DNA of 64,000 nt. Source: Streptomyces paludis (lineage in GTDB: Bacteria; Actinomycetota; Actinomycetes; Streptomycetales; Streptomycetaceae). Shown in pieces: positions 7,866 through 15,913 of the stretch. The position numbers and the translations under genes are program-made. The stretch is from contig NZ_CP031194.1 in NCBI RefSeq assembly GCF_003344965.1, forward strand, positions 3,906,001-3,970,000, given 5' to 3'. Within the stretch, counting starts at the first letter, position 1, and each line of letters opens with the position of its first letter. The notes beneath the pieces are model-generated. The model saw only the letters and a list, made by a program, of their open reading frames with translations, did not search any database and was not told the origin of the DNA.

Positions 7866-9329
7866 TCAGTCCGTGACCTCGACCCGGCCGTTGTTGACGG
7901 TCGTGCCGCTGGTCGTGCCGTTCGTCGTCTCGGCCGCCGGCGCGGGGACGACCGCCGTGCCCTTGCCCGCGGTGATGCCCTTCAGCAGCTCCGCCAGGTC
8001 GACACCGGTGGTCGAGCTGAGCAGCTCGACGCCCTGCGCGACGTTGTCGGTGACCGTACGGGCCAGCTGGCTCGCGCCGTCCGTGGAGATGACCGTCAGC
8101 TTGTCGATGGCGCTCAGCGGCTCCGACGCCTTCGCGACGACCGACGGGAGCACCTCGACGAACATCTGGAGAACGGCCGCGTCGCCGTAACGGGCGAAGG
8201 CGTCCGCCTTCTTGTGCATGGCCTCCGCCTCGGCCGCGCCCTTGGCGCCGATCGCGGCGGCCTCCGCCTCACCCTCGATCTGCACGGCGGCGGCGAGCGC
8301 GGCGCGGTGCGCCTTCTCGCCCTCACCGGTCAGACGCGAGCGCTCGGCGTCCGCCTCGGCCTCCTTGACCAGGGCGACACGACGCGCCTCGGCCTCCTGC
8401 TCGGCCTGGTAGCGCGCGGCGTCGGCGGGCTTACGGACCTTGGTGTCCAGCTCGCGGTCGGTCAGCGCGGCCTGGCGCTCGGCGACCTTCTCCCGCTCGA
8501 TGAGGACGTCCTGCTCACGCGCGGCCTGGGCCAGCGGGCCGGCGGCGGCGGCGCGGGCCGACGCCTCGTCCGTCTCGGCCTTGATCTCGGCCTGCTTGAG
8601 CTGGAAGGTCCGCTGCGCGATCGCGATCTCTTCCTCGGCCTTCAGGCGCGCCTGCTCGGCGGCCCGACGGGAGACGGCCTCCGCGATGTCGGCCTCCTGC
8701 TTGGCCCGAGCGGCCTCGGGACGGCCGAGGTCCTCCAGATACGAACCCTCGGTGGTGATGTCCTGGATCTGGAACGCGTCGAGCACCAGGCCCTGCCCGG
8801 AGAGGCTGGCCTCGGCCTCCTCCGCGACCTGCCCGGCGAACGCGGCACGGTCACGGATGATGTCCTCGACCGACATCCGGCCGACGATGGAACGCAGCGC
8901 GCCCGAGAGCACTTCCTGCGTGAAGCCGACGATGCCGCCCTGCTGCTGGAGGAATCGCTGGGCCGCCGCGCGGATGGAGTCGTCCGTGCCGCCGACCTTG
9001 ACGATGGCGACGCCTTCGAGGTTGGCCTTCACCCCGCGCAGCGTCACCGCGCCGCGCACGGCGATCGGGATGTGCCGGCTGGACAGGTCCAGCGTGAACT
9101 TCTGCTGGACGAACGGGACGACGAAGACGCCGCCGCCCACGACGACCTTCTGGCCGCTGTTGTCGACCGAGACCTGACCGGTGGTCGGGTCGGTCGACTT
9201 CTTGCCGCGCCGTCCGGTGACGATGAACGCCTCGCTGGGCCCCGCGACCTTGTAGCGCGTGATGACGACAAGGGCCAGCAGGACGACGAGTACGACGACC
9301 CCCAGCACTGAGATGACAACTGGACTCAT
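7866..9329 (-). CDS. Flotillin-like SPFH-domain protein
   Basis: A 487-residue protein with an N-terminal membrane helix (residues 4-24, VVISVLGVVVLVVLLALVV) and an SPFH/band-7 domain to about residue 200 (FVVPFVQQKFTLDLSSRHI, then VEDIIRDRAAFAGQVAEEA). A long Ala/Glu-rich coiled coil follows (about residues 200-390), as in bacterial flotillins such as FloT/YqiK. The C-terminus is Thr/Pro/Asn-rich. Flotillins scaffold ordered membrane domains. An NfeD-like gene lies directly upstream on the same strand, the usual partner, so an operon is likely. A strong terminator follows. Confidence 0.9.
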   Translation of the reverse strand: MSPVVISVLGVVVLVVLLALVVITRYKVAGPSEAFIVTGRRGKKSTDPTTGQVSVDNSGQKVVVGGGVFVVPFVQQKFTLDLSSRHIPIAVRGAVTLRGVKANLEGVAIVKVGGTDDSIRAAAQRFLQQQGGIVGFTQEVLSGALRSIVGRMSVEDIIRDRAAFAGQVAEEAEASLSGQGLVLDAFQIQDITTEGSYLEDLGRPEAARAKQEADIAEAVSRRAAEQARLKAEEEIAIAQRTFQLKQAEIKAETDEASARAAAAGPLAQAAREQDVLIEREKVAERQAALTDRELDTKVRKPADAARYQAEQEAEARRVALVKEAEADAERSRLTGEGEKAHRAALAAAVQIEGEAEAAAIGAKGAAEAEAMHKKADAFARYGDAAVLQMFVEVLPSVVAKASEPLSAIDKLTVISTDGASQLARTVTDNVAQGVELLSSTTGVDLAELLKGITAGKGTAVVPAPAAETTNGTTSGTTVNNGRVEVTD

Positions 9330-9485
9330 AAGGCTCTCTCCCTTGCCTCCCGGGGGGATGGCAGTTGGAACGGTTCGCGCGGGATCCCCCGCGCAACGTG
9401 CAGGTCGATGTGTCGGAGCTGTCGAGAAGGAAGAGGGAAAAGGGAAGAGGAGACAGGGATACGCGATCCCCGGGCCCGCGTTCCG

Positions 9486-10010
9486 TCAGCGTTCTACCTT
9501 GCGCACCCTGACGGAGCTTGCCGACAGCGTCTCCTCGACCCAGATCTCCGTGCCGTACGGCACGGCCTCCGCGCTCTTCGCCGAGAACTTCATCGGCTGG
9601 CCGCCCAGCCGCAGCAGCACCTCGCCGTACCCGGAAGCCGGAATCGCCGTGACCACGGTCCCCGCGCTGCCCACCAGGTCGGACCCGCGCGGGGTCGTCG
9701 CCGTCTGGTCGCGCATCAGGACCTTGCTGAACTTCCAGGTCAGCCACCCGGCTCCGACACCTGCCGCCACCCCCGCGGCGGTGGCCGGCGCGGTGCCGAG
9801 ATTCGTGGTCCCGAGGACTATCGCGGCACCGAAGCCGAGCATTGACATGAAGCCCGCGATCACGGGCAGCGAAAACAAGCCGTCGAACAGGCCGTCCAGC
9901 ACATTCACACCACCGAAGAGCCCCTCGATCACCCCGTCGAAAATCAGTGACAGGACGAGCAGGACAAGCCCCGCGATGCCGATTCCCAGAAACAAGGTCA
10001 TCGGATCCAC
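9486..10010 (-). CDS. NfeD-like membrane protein (flotillin partner)
   Basis: A 174-residue protein. Hydrophobic segments cover about residues 5-95 (LFLGIGIAGLVLLVLSLIFD, then LPVIAGFMSMLGFGAAIVLG and ATAAGVAAGVGAG). A C-terminal beta-rich domain has the LVGSAGTVVTAIPASGYGEV pattern of NfeD OB-fold domains. NfeD proteins are commonly encoded beside SPFH proteins. Here the flotillin gene begins about 150 bases downstream on the same strand. The pair probably acts together in membrane organisation or fluidity; this is inferred from family knowledge. Confidence 0.8.
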   Translation of the reverse strand: MDPMTLFLGIGIAGLVLLVLSLIFDGVIEGLFGGVNVLDGLFDGLFSLPVIAGFMSMLGFGAAIVLGTTNLGTAPATAAGVAAGVGAGWLTWKFSKVLMRDQTATTPRGSDLVGSAGTVVTAIPASGYGEVLLRLGGQPMKFSAKSAEAVPYGTEIWVEETLSASSVRVRKVER

Positions 10011-10232
10011 CTCCCCCTACGCCGCAGCTTCCTCGGCCAGGACTCCATAGTGACATCCCGGTCTGACATTCGGCACTGCCGATTCCCGGCAGTCTTAACG
10101 CGCTCTTGATGCCGACCCGCCACGGGACCTCCACGGCTCCGCCGCGTGACCGGCCCGGGACCTGCGCCGAATCCGATACCAGATCGGCGCGGGCGCCGGG
10201 CCGAGTCTCGGCGCGCAGGCCGAAATCCGTTG

Positions 10233-11459
10233 TCAGAACGTTTTTTCGGGCCAGCCCATCAGCCTCGCCCCGATCACGGCCGTCTGCAAGGTGTAGCGGT
10301 GTGTGGGATCCGCCGGATCGGCCCCGGTCAGCTTGTGGATCCGCTCAAGGCGGTACGTCAGGGCCCGTACGCTCAGTGACAGCCGCCGCGCCGCCTCCGC
10401 CGCCACGCACCCCGCGTCGAAGTAGACCGTGAGGGTTTCGAGCAGCGGCTGGGCGCCGCCCCGGGCGGACTCCAGCGGGCCCAGGGTGTTGAGGACCAGC
10501 TCCGTCATGGCGTGCCGGTCCCGGGTGAGCACCGGATAGACCAGCAGATCGGCGGCGCGCAGCACCGGTTCGTCCATGCCGAGCCGCTCGGCGAGATCGA
10601 GGACGTTCAGCGCCTCCTCGTACGACTGGACGACCCCGCCCACGCCGGGCTGCGGCCGGCCGACCGCGACCCGGCCGCCGTCCGTCGCCGCGTACGCCCG
10701 CTTCGCGAAGTACGAGAGCACCTCGGCCTGGTCGCCCGGCGCGACGCACACCATGCGGCCGGCCTTCGTGGTGAGCAGCACACTGCGGTCGCCGAACCGG
10801 CCGAGCAGCGCCTGCTCCACGGCGCGCGGCACGGCGTCCTCCTCGTCGTACGCGACGAAGCCCTCGGCGACGGCGACGGCGTGCTCGTACGAGAGGCGCA
10901 GCCCGAACCGTTCGGCGCGCTCGGCCAGCCGGCCGAGGTCGCTGCGGCCGTACAGCAGGTCGTCGATGAACTCCCGGCGCGCGGCGGTCTCCTGCCGTAC
11001 GGCGAGGCGCTGCGCGCGCTCGTACCCCTCGGCGAACGCGTCGACGGCCTGCTCGACGGCGGCCAGGACGCTGTCGGGGTCGCCGGCCTCGGGCCAGTCG
11101 GCGCGGGCGGCGGCGAGGTGCGCGCCGACCAGCGCGCGCAGTTGGAGGCCGGCCTCGGCGGCCTGCTCGCCCAGGGTGCGGCGGGAGAGGATCTCCGCGC
11201 GGGTGAGGCGGCGGCCGGTGAGCGAGGCGGCCATGAGGATGGAGGCGTACCCCTCCAGATACTCCCCGGGTATGCCGTGCTCTCCCGGGGAGCCGCCGTT
11301 CGGCCCGCCGCCCGGCCCGGTCCCGCCCGCTCCGGCGCCGCTCGGTCCGCCGTTCCCCGTGCCTCCAGCGCTTGCTGTGCTTCCCGTGCCGCCGTCTGTA
11401 CCTCCCGCGCCGGCGGCGCCGCCGCCGCTGCCGTTGCCGCTGCCGGTTCCGACTGCCAC
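10233..11459 (-). CDS. PucR-family (CdaR-like) transcriptional regulator
   Basis: A 408-residue protein. The first ~65 residues are low-complexity Gly/Thr/Ser. Next come an alpha-helical sensory region, a GGDEF-related CdaR region (LRLSYEHAVAVAEGFVAYD, then RVAVGRPQPGVGGVVQSYEE) and a C-terminal PucR helix-turn-helix (VAAEAARRLSLSVRALTYRL, then ERIHKLTG). The GTG at 11459 is preferred because a GGGAG lies 7 bases upstream; longer starts add only basic sequence. PucR regulators often control purine or amino-acid catabolism, but nothing nearby identifies the target. The transketolase lies upstream on the same strand. Confidence 0.85.
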   Translation of the reverse strand: MAVGTGSGNGSGGGAAGAGGTDGGTGSTASAGGTGNGGPSGAGAGGTGPGGGPNGGSPGEHGIPGEYLEGYASILMAASLTGRRLTRAEILSRRTLGEQAAEAGLQLRALVGAHLAAARADWPEAGDPDSVLAAVEQAVDAFAEGYERAQRLAVRQETAARREFIDDLLYGRSDLGRLAERAERFGLRLSYEHAVAVAEGFVAYDEEDAVPRAVEQALLGRFGDRSVLLTTKAGRMVCVAPGDQAEVLSYFAKRAYAATDGGRVAVGRPQPGVGGVVQSYEEALNVLDLAERLGMDEPVLRAADLLVYPVLTRDRHAMTELVLNTLGPLESARGGAQPLLETLTVYFDAGCVAAEAARRLSLSVRALTYRLERIHKLTGADPADPTHRYTLQTAVIGARLMGWPEKTF

Positions 11460-11645
11460 GCGTACGCTCCCGGTCGCTGGTCGCCGGCCCCTGGTCGGAC
11501 CGGTCCCGCCGAACGTAACCCATGGCGCGCGGGGTCCCGTCCGCCGCACGCGTTCGGGCTGCGGGCACGGTCGCGAACCGGACAGCGCGGCCGGACGGGA
11601 CTCAGCGACTCGGCAGCTCAGGGACCATCAGGCACACGCGGCCGA

Positions 11646-13835
11646 TCAGTGGGATCCCACCGCGCCGAGCGATTCCAGCGCCGCCGCGACCACCGCGTCC
11701 GCCGTCATCCCCTTCGCCGTCATCGCGTCCGACGCCGACGCCGACAGCCCGAACCCGTCGATCGTCACGGCGCGTCCCGCGTCGCCGATCAGGTCGTGCC
11801 AGCCGAAGACCGACGCCGCCTCGACGACCACGCGCGCGCGGACCGACGGCGGGAGCACCGCGTCCCGGTACGCCGCGTCCTGCTCGGCGAACCAGTCCTT
11901 GCACGGTACGGAGACGACGCGCGCGCCGATCCCGCGCTCCGCGAGCGCCGCCCGCCCGGCGAGTGCCAGGGCCACCTCGCTGCCGCTGGCCAGCAGGATG
12001 ACATCGGCCGTCTCACCGGCCCCTGCCACCACATACGCCCCGCGCGCCACACCCTCCCGTACCGCCTCGGCGGGTGTCGGCAGCACCGGCAGACCCTGGC
12101 GCGCCAGCACCAGCCCGACCGGCCCGGGGCGGCCCGCGCCCGGCCGCGCCAGGGCGCTCAGCCAGGCGGCGGCGGTCTCGGCGGCGTCGGCCGGGCGGAC
12201 CACGGAGAGGCCCGGCATCGCGCGCAGCGAGGCGAGGTGTTCGATCGGCTGGTGGGTCGGGCCATCGGCGCCGAGCGCCACGGAGTCGTGCGACCAGACG
12301 TGGACGACGGGCAGCCGCATCAGGGCCGCGAGGCGCAGCGACGGACGCTCGTAGTCGCTGAAGACGAGGAACGTGCCGGCGAAGGGGGTGTCGTAGCCGA
12401 CGATGGCGATGCCGTTGAGCGCGGCGGCCATGGCGTGCTCGCGTACGCCCCAGTGAATGTTGCGCCCGGCGGGACCGCCGTTCTGCTCCTCCCCTACGGG
12501 GAGGAAGGAGCCGCCGTCGGCGATGGTCGTACGGTTGCTGTCGCCCAGGTCGGCGCTGCCGCCCCACAGGCGCGGCAGCCGCGCGGCGAGCGCCTGGATG
12601 ACCTGGCCGGACGCGTCGCGGGGCGCGATCGAGGCGCCCGTCTCGAAGGCGGGCAGCGCGGCCTCGGCGCCGGCCACCTCCGCCGCGTCGAGCGGCCGGA
12701 TCGCGCGCTCGCGCGCGGCGGCCCGCTCCGGGTGCGCCGCGCTCCACTCGGCCAGCGCCTTGTCCCAGGCGCGGTGCAGCTCGGCGCCGCGCCCCAGGGC
12801 GGCCCTGGTGTGCTCCAGGACGTCGGCCGGTACGGTGAACGGCTCGGCGGCCACGCCCAACAGCGCCTTCGTGGCGGCGACTTCGGCCGCGCCGAGCGGC
12901 GCGCCGTGCGCGGCGGGCGTGTTGACGGCGTGCGGCGCGGGCCAGGCGATCTGCGACTTCAGCACGATCAGGCTGGGCCGGCCCTCGGTGGCGTGCGCGG
13001 TGGAGAGCGCGCCGTCGAGCGCGTCGGTGTCGATGTCGCCGTCGGCGCCGAGGCCGACGGTCTGGACGTACCAGCCCTGCGCGGCGAAGCGGGCGGCGGT
13101 GTCCTCACGGGTGGTCAGATCGGTGGAGCCCTCGATCTGGATGCTGTTGTCGTCCCAGACGACGACGAGGTTGTCGAGGCGGTGCCGCCCGGCGAGCGCG
13201 CCGGCCTCGTACGAGATGCCTTCCTGGAGGTCGCCGTCGGAGCAGAGCACCCAGACGGTACGGGCGGGGATCCCGGTGCCGTCGCCGGCATTGTCCCCGC
13301 TGCCGCTGCCGCTGCCGCTGCCGCTGCCGCCGCTGTCGCCCGTGAACCGGCCCTCGTCCCGCTTGAGCGCCATGGCCATGCCCACGGCGGTGGCGACGCC
13401 CTGCCCGAGCGGCCCGGTCGTCATCTCGACGCCGGTGGTGTGCCCGAGTTCGGGGTGACCGGGCGTCAGGGAGCCGAGCTGCCGGAAGCTTCGCAGGTCG
13501 TCGAGGTCGAGCCCGTACCCCGTGAAGTAGAGCTGGGTGTACTGGAGGATGCTCGCGTGCCCGCAGGAGAGCACGAACCGGTCGCGCCCCTCCCACGCCG
13601 CGTCCGCCGGATCGTGCCGTATGTGCCGCTGGAACAGCAGATGCGCGACGGGCGCGAGCGCCAGCGCGGTGCCGGGGTGGCCGGATCCGGCCGACTCGAC
13701 GGCGTCCATGGCGAGGGCACGGGCCACGGCGATGGCGCGGCGGTCGTTCGTGCCGAGCGCGGGGCTGGTCGTACCGGGAGCGGGGCTGGTCGTACGGGGA
13801 GCGGGGCTGGTCGTACCGACGGCGGGGAGGGTCAC
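11646..13835 (-). CDS. tkt: Transketolase
   Basis: A 729-residue full-length transketolase. It shows the N-terminal GHPGTALALAP motif, the thiamine-diphosphate site LCSDGDLQEGISYEAGALAG with DDNSIQIEGST, the pyrimidine-domain block (NIHWGVREHAMAAALNGIA) and THQPIEHLASLRAMPGL. Transketolase moves a two-carbon ketol unit between sugar phosphates. It lies divergent from a GntR regulator and a sugar PTS, so this is probably a pathway-specific copy rather than the housekeeping one. The N-terminus has a thrice-repeated TTSPAP unit, and a GSGSGSGSGSG insertion sits in a loop near residue 172. Both look like expanded DNA repeats. Confidence 0.93.
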   Translation of the reverse strand: MTLPAVGTTSPAPRTTSPAPGTTSPALGTNDRRAIAVARALAMDAVESAGSGHPGTALALAPVAHLLFQRHIRHDPADAAWEGRDRFVLSCGHASILQYTQLYFTGYGLDLDDLRSFRQLGSLTPGHPELGHTTGVEMTTGPLGQGVATAVGMAMALKRDEGRFTGDSGGSGSGSGSGSGDNAGDGTGIPARTVWVLCSDGDLQEGISYEAGALAGRHRLDNLVVVWDDNSIQIEGSTDLTTREDTAARFAAQGWYVQTVGLGADGDIDTDALDGALSTAHATEGRPSLIVLKSQIAWPAPHAVNTPAAHGAPLGAAEVAATKALLGVAAEPFTVPADVLEHTRAALGRGAELHRAWDKALAEWSAAHPERAAARERAIRPLDAAEVAGAEAALPAFETGASIAPRDASGQVIQALAARLPRLWGGSADLGDSNRTTIADGGSFLPVGEEQNGGPAGRNIHWGVREHAMAAALNGIAIVGYDTPFAGTFLVFSDYERPSLRLAALMRLPVVHVWSHDSVALGADGPTHQPIEHLASLRAMPGLSVVRPADAAETAAAWLSALARPGAGRPGPVGLVLARQGLPVLPTPAEAVREGVARGAYVVAGAGETADVILLASGSEVALALAGRAALAERGIGARVVSVPCKDWFAEQDAAYRDAVLPPSVRARVVVEAASVFGWHDLIGDAGRAVTIDGFGLSASASDAMTAKGMTADAVVAAALESLGAVGSH

Positions 13836-13859
13836 GGCGGGCTCCTAAGAGATCATGTC

Positions 13860-13870
13860 GTCATGATGAC
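13860..13870. promoter_or_regulatory. Palindromic operator candidate before tkt
   Basis: The palindrome GTCAT-G-ATGAC lies 25 bases upstream of the transketolase start. The same GTCATnATGAC pattern recurs at 13981, in front of the divergent GntR gene. Two copies flanking one divergent promoter region suggest binding by that regulator; this is inferred. Confidence 0.5.
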
Positions 13871-13980
13871 TCAGGACAACGTAACCCACCGCTGATTCCG
13901 CGCCAGGGGCCGATCTCATGGGCCTGAGGGAGGCCGGAGTGTTACAAGCGAATTGCCTATTGACGTCTTCTGGGGTTGTG

Positions 13981-13991
13981 GTCATTATGAC
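13981..13991. promoter_or_regulatory. Palindromic operator candidate before the GntR gene
   Basis: GTCAT-T-ATGAC lies 38 bases upstream of the GntR start and matches the site at 13860-13870 in both arms. TGACGTCT also occurs twice nearby (13961-13968 and 13988-13995), 27 bases apart. Confidence 0.5.
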
Positions 13992-14028
13992 GTCTTGATG
14001 ACACAAGGACTCGACGAGGAGACCCCGG

Positions 14029-14757
14029 ATGGCCGAGCACAAGTACGCCCAGGTGCGCGACCATCTGCTGCGCCGGGTCAGTGATCTCCCCGTGGGGGGC
14101 CAGCTTCCTCCGGAGGCGGCGCTCTGCGAGGAGTACGCGGTGAGCCGCATCACACTGCGCCGCGCGGTGGAGGAGCTGGTCAATGACGGCCACCTCATCC
14201 GCGAGCACGGCCGGGGCACCTTCGTCACCCGCCCCCGTTACGCGCTGAAGCACCGGGAGCGGTTCGTCAGCGAGGTCACCGGCTTCTTCACCCAGATGAG
14301 CCGGCAGGGGCACACCGTCACCTCCGAGGTGCTCGCCCAGAAACGGGTGCGGGCGGGCGCGCGGCTCGGCGCCGCGCTCGACATCAGCCCGGCCGCGTCC
14401 GTCATCCGGCTGGAGCGGCTGCGCCGGGTGAACGGGGTGGTGCACCACCTCGCGGAGTCGTATGTGGAGGCGGAGCGGTTCGAGTCGGTTCTGACCGCGG
14501 ACTTCTCCTCCACCTCCCTCTACGCGTATCTGCGCGCGCACCACGATGTGCTGCTCGCGCGGAACGAGATCGTCGTCGGTCTGCACGCGTGCGACCGGCG
14601 AGAGGCGGAGCTGCTGGGGGTGGAGGGGGGCTCGCCCCTGCTGCTGGCGACGTCGAGGGTGTTCGACCTCAACCGGAAACCGGTGATCCACGGGACGTCG
14701 AAGTTTCTGCCGCAGACGGCGGAGCTGTCGTTCGACATCATCGCGGACGCCGAGTAG
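14029..14757 (+). CDS. GntR/HutC-family regulator with UTRA domain
   Basis: A 242-residue protein. The N-terminal GntR winged helix is residues 4-70 (YAQVRDHLLRRV, PPEAALCEEYAVSRITLRRA, REHGRGTFV). A UTRA ligand-binding domain follows (VIRLERLRRVNGVVHHLAES, ending KFLPQTAELSFDI). GntR/UTRA regulators usually sense a sugar phosphate or similar metabolite. This one lies between transketolase and PTS genes and is the likely controller of both, through the shared GTCATnATGAC sites. The ATG follows GAGGAG. Confidence 0.9.
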   Translation: MAEHKYAQVRDHLLRRVSDLPVGGQLPPEAALCEEYAVSRITLRRAVEELVNDGHLIREHGRGTFVTRPRYALKHRERFVSEVTGFFTQMSRQGHTVTSEVLAQKRVRAGARLGAALDISPAASVIRLERLRRVNGVVHHLAESYVEAERFESVLTADFSSTSLYAYLRAHHDVLLARNEIVVGLHACDRREAELLGVEGGSPLLLATSRVFDLNRKPVIHGTSKFLPQTAELSFDIIADAE

Positions 14758-14771
14758 CGGTCGTCAGCGAG

Positions 14772-14825
14772 CCGCGGTAGTCCATGGCGCCGCGGTAGTC
14801 CATGGCGCCGCGGTAGTCCATGGCA
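14772..14825. repeat. Three tandem copies of an 18-bp unit
   Basis: The unit CCGCGGTAGTCCATGGCG is repeated three times without gaps; only the last base of the third copy differs. It fills the leader between the GntR gene and the PTS IIA gene. Each unit contains CCGCGG and CCATGG palindromes. It could be slippage DNA or a regulatory array; nothing decides this. Confidence 0.85.
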
Positions 14826-14875
14826 CCGCGGTCGCCCACGGAGTAGCGGTCCTCTTCAACCTACGGAGAACAGAA

Positions 14876-15334
14876 ATGCTCAGCGAACTGCTGACGGCGG
14901 AGAAGATACGTTTCTCCAGCGACAGCCTGACCTGGCGGCAGGCCGTGACCCAGGTCGCGGAACCCCTCCTCGCCGCCGGCGACATCACGGCCGGCTATGT
15001 CGACGCGATGATCGAGTCGATCGCCGCGGGCGGTACGTACATCCACCTCGGTTACGGGATCGCGCTGGCCCACGCGCGGCCCGAGGCCGGTGCCGTACGG
15101 ACGTCGCTCTCGATGCTGCGGCTCACCGAGGGTCCCGCCCCGCTGCTGGACCTGCCGGAGCACGCCGTCGACCTCTACTTCTGCTTCGCGGCGGTCGACG
15201 CCACGGCGCACACCACGGCGATGTCGTCGCTCGCCCGCATTCTGTCGGACACGGAGACCCGCGAGGCGCTGCGCGCGGCGGGCTCGGCGGCCGAAGTCAC
15301 CACGTTGATCAAGCGATTCGAGGAGGACCGATGA
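14876..15334 (+). CDS. PTS IIA component (ascorbate/fructose type)
   Basis: A 152-residue cytoplasmic EIIA. The active-site region YIHLGYGIALAHARPEAG places the phospho-histidine at H66 (consensus IALPHAR). It would accept phosphate from HPr and pass it to the IIB protein encoded next, whose start overlaps this stop (ATGA at 15331-15334). The family match is to the PtsN/EIIA-fructose superfamily used by ascorbate-type (SgaA/UlaC) systems. It is controlled presumably by the adjacent GntR regulator. Confidence 0.88.
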   Translation: MLSELLTAEKIRFSSDSLTWRQAVTQVAEPLLAAGDITAGYVDAMIESIAAGGTYIHLGYGIALAHARPEAGAVRTSLSMLRLTEGPAPLLDLPEHAVDLYFCFAAVDATAHTTAMSSLARILSDTETREALRAAGSAAEVTTLIKRFEEDR

Positions 15335-15612
15335 AGTTCCTGGCCATGTGCAGCACCGGGCTCGGCAGCAGTTTCATGGTGCGGATGAACATCGAGGACA
15401 TCGTCCGTGAGCTTCAGCTCCCGGATGTCTCGGTGGAGCACTGCGACATCAGCTCGGCCGGTCCGGACAGCGCCGACGTCTTCTTCGTCGCGAAGGATCT
15501 GGAGGAGGCGGCGGCCGGGCTCGGTGATGTCGTCGTACTGAACAGCATCATCGACAAGGACGAGCTGCGCGAAGCGGTGAAGGCCGCGGCGGTGAGGCAC
15601 GGGGCGCTCTGA
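15331..15612 (+). CDS. PTS IIB component (ascorbate type)
   Basis: A 93-residue protein whose phosphocysteine is C7 in the loop FLAMCSTGLGSSFMV, matching the CxxGxGSS pattern of EIIB from lactose/ascorbate-type systems. It carries phosphate from IIA to the sugar entering through IIC. Its start overlaps the IIA stop, so the two are translationally coupled. The IIC gene follows only after an unusual 301-base gap. Confidence 0.88.
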   Translation: MKFLAMCSTGLGSSFMVRMNIEDIVRELQLPDVSVEHCDISSAGPDSADVFFVAKDLEEAAAGLGDVVVLNSIIDKDELREAVKAAAVRHGAL

Positions 15613-15913
15613 CCGTGCGCCCGGCGCGCTCGGGCGCCCTCCCCGACCCTCCCCGTCCCCCCTTATTACGTACGTCCCCATCAACACCCCCGTCCCCATC
15701 ACTACCCCCGCACCACCCCCTTCAAGGAACGTCCTGACCCGCCCCAGCGTCCGACCCTCTCGCCAGCGCCAGCTGTACGAGGCCGACGGAGACGGGGGGC
15801 GGGAGCGCGGATCCCCCTGCCCGCCGACGTCCTGCCCCCAGTCGTGCCCGTAGACACACGCCCACGCCCGCGCCCCGTCGGGCGCAGTCGTGCCCGCAGA
15901 GAGGCGTATCCCC
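15613..15913 (+). other. C-rich gap inside the PTS operon, no gene seen
   Basis: This gap of 301 bases lies between the IIB and IIC genes. The + strand is strongly pyrimidine-rich (CCCC runs, CCCCATCAACACCCCC followed by a near-repeat), and CAGTCGTGCCCG occurs at about 15840 and 15887. No frame looks coding. It may hold an internal promoter or an RNA element; no terminator hairpin stands out. Confidence 0.5.

Noticed and set aside
10512..13895. 1127-codon open frame opposite PucR and transketolase genes
   Set aside because: High-GC DNA leaves antisense frames open; this one spans two real genes and their gap and has no recognisable protein feature.
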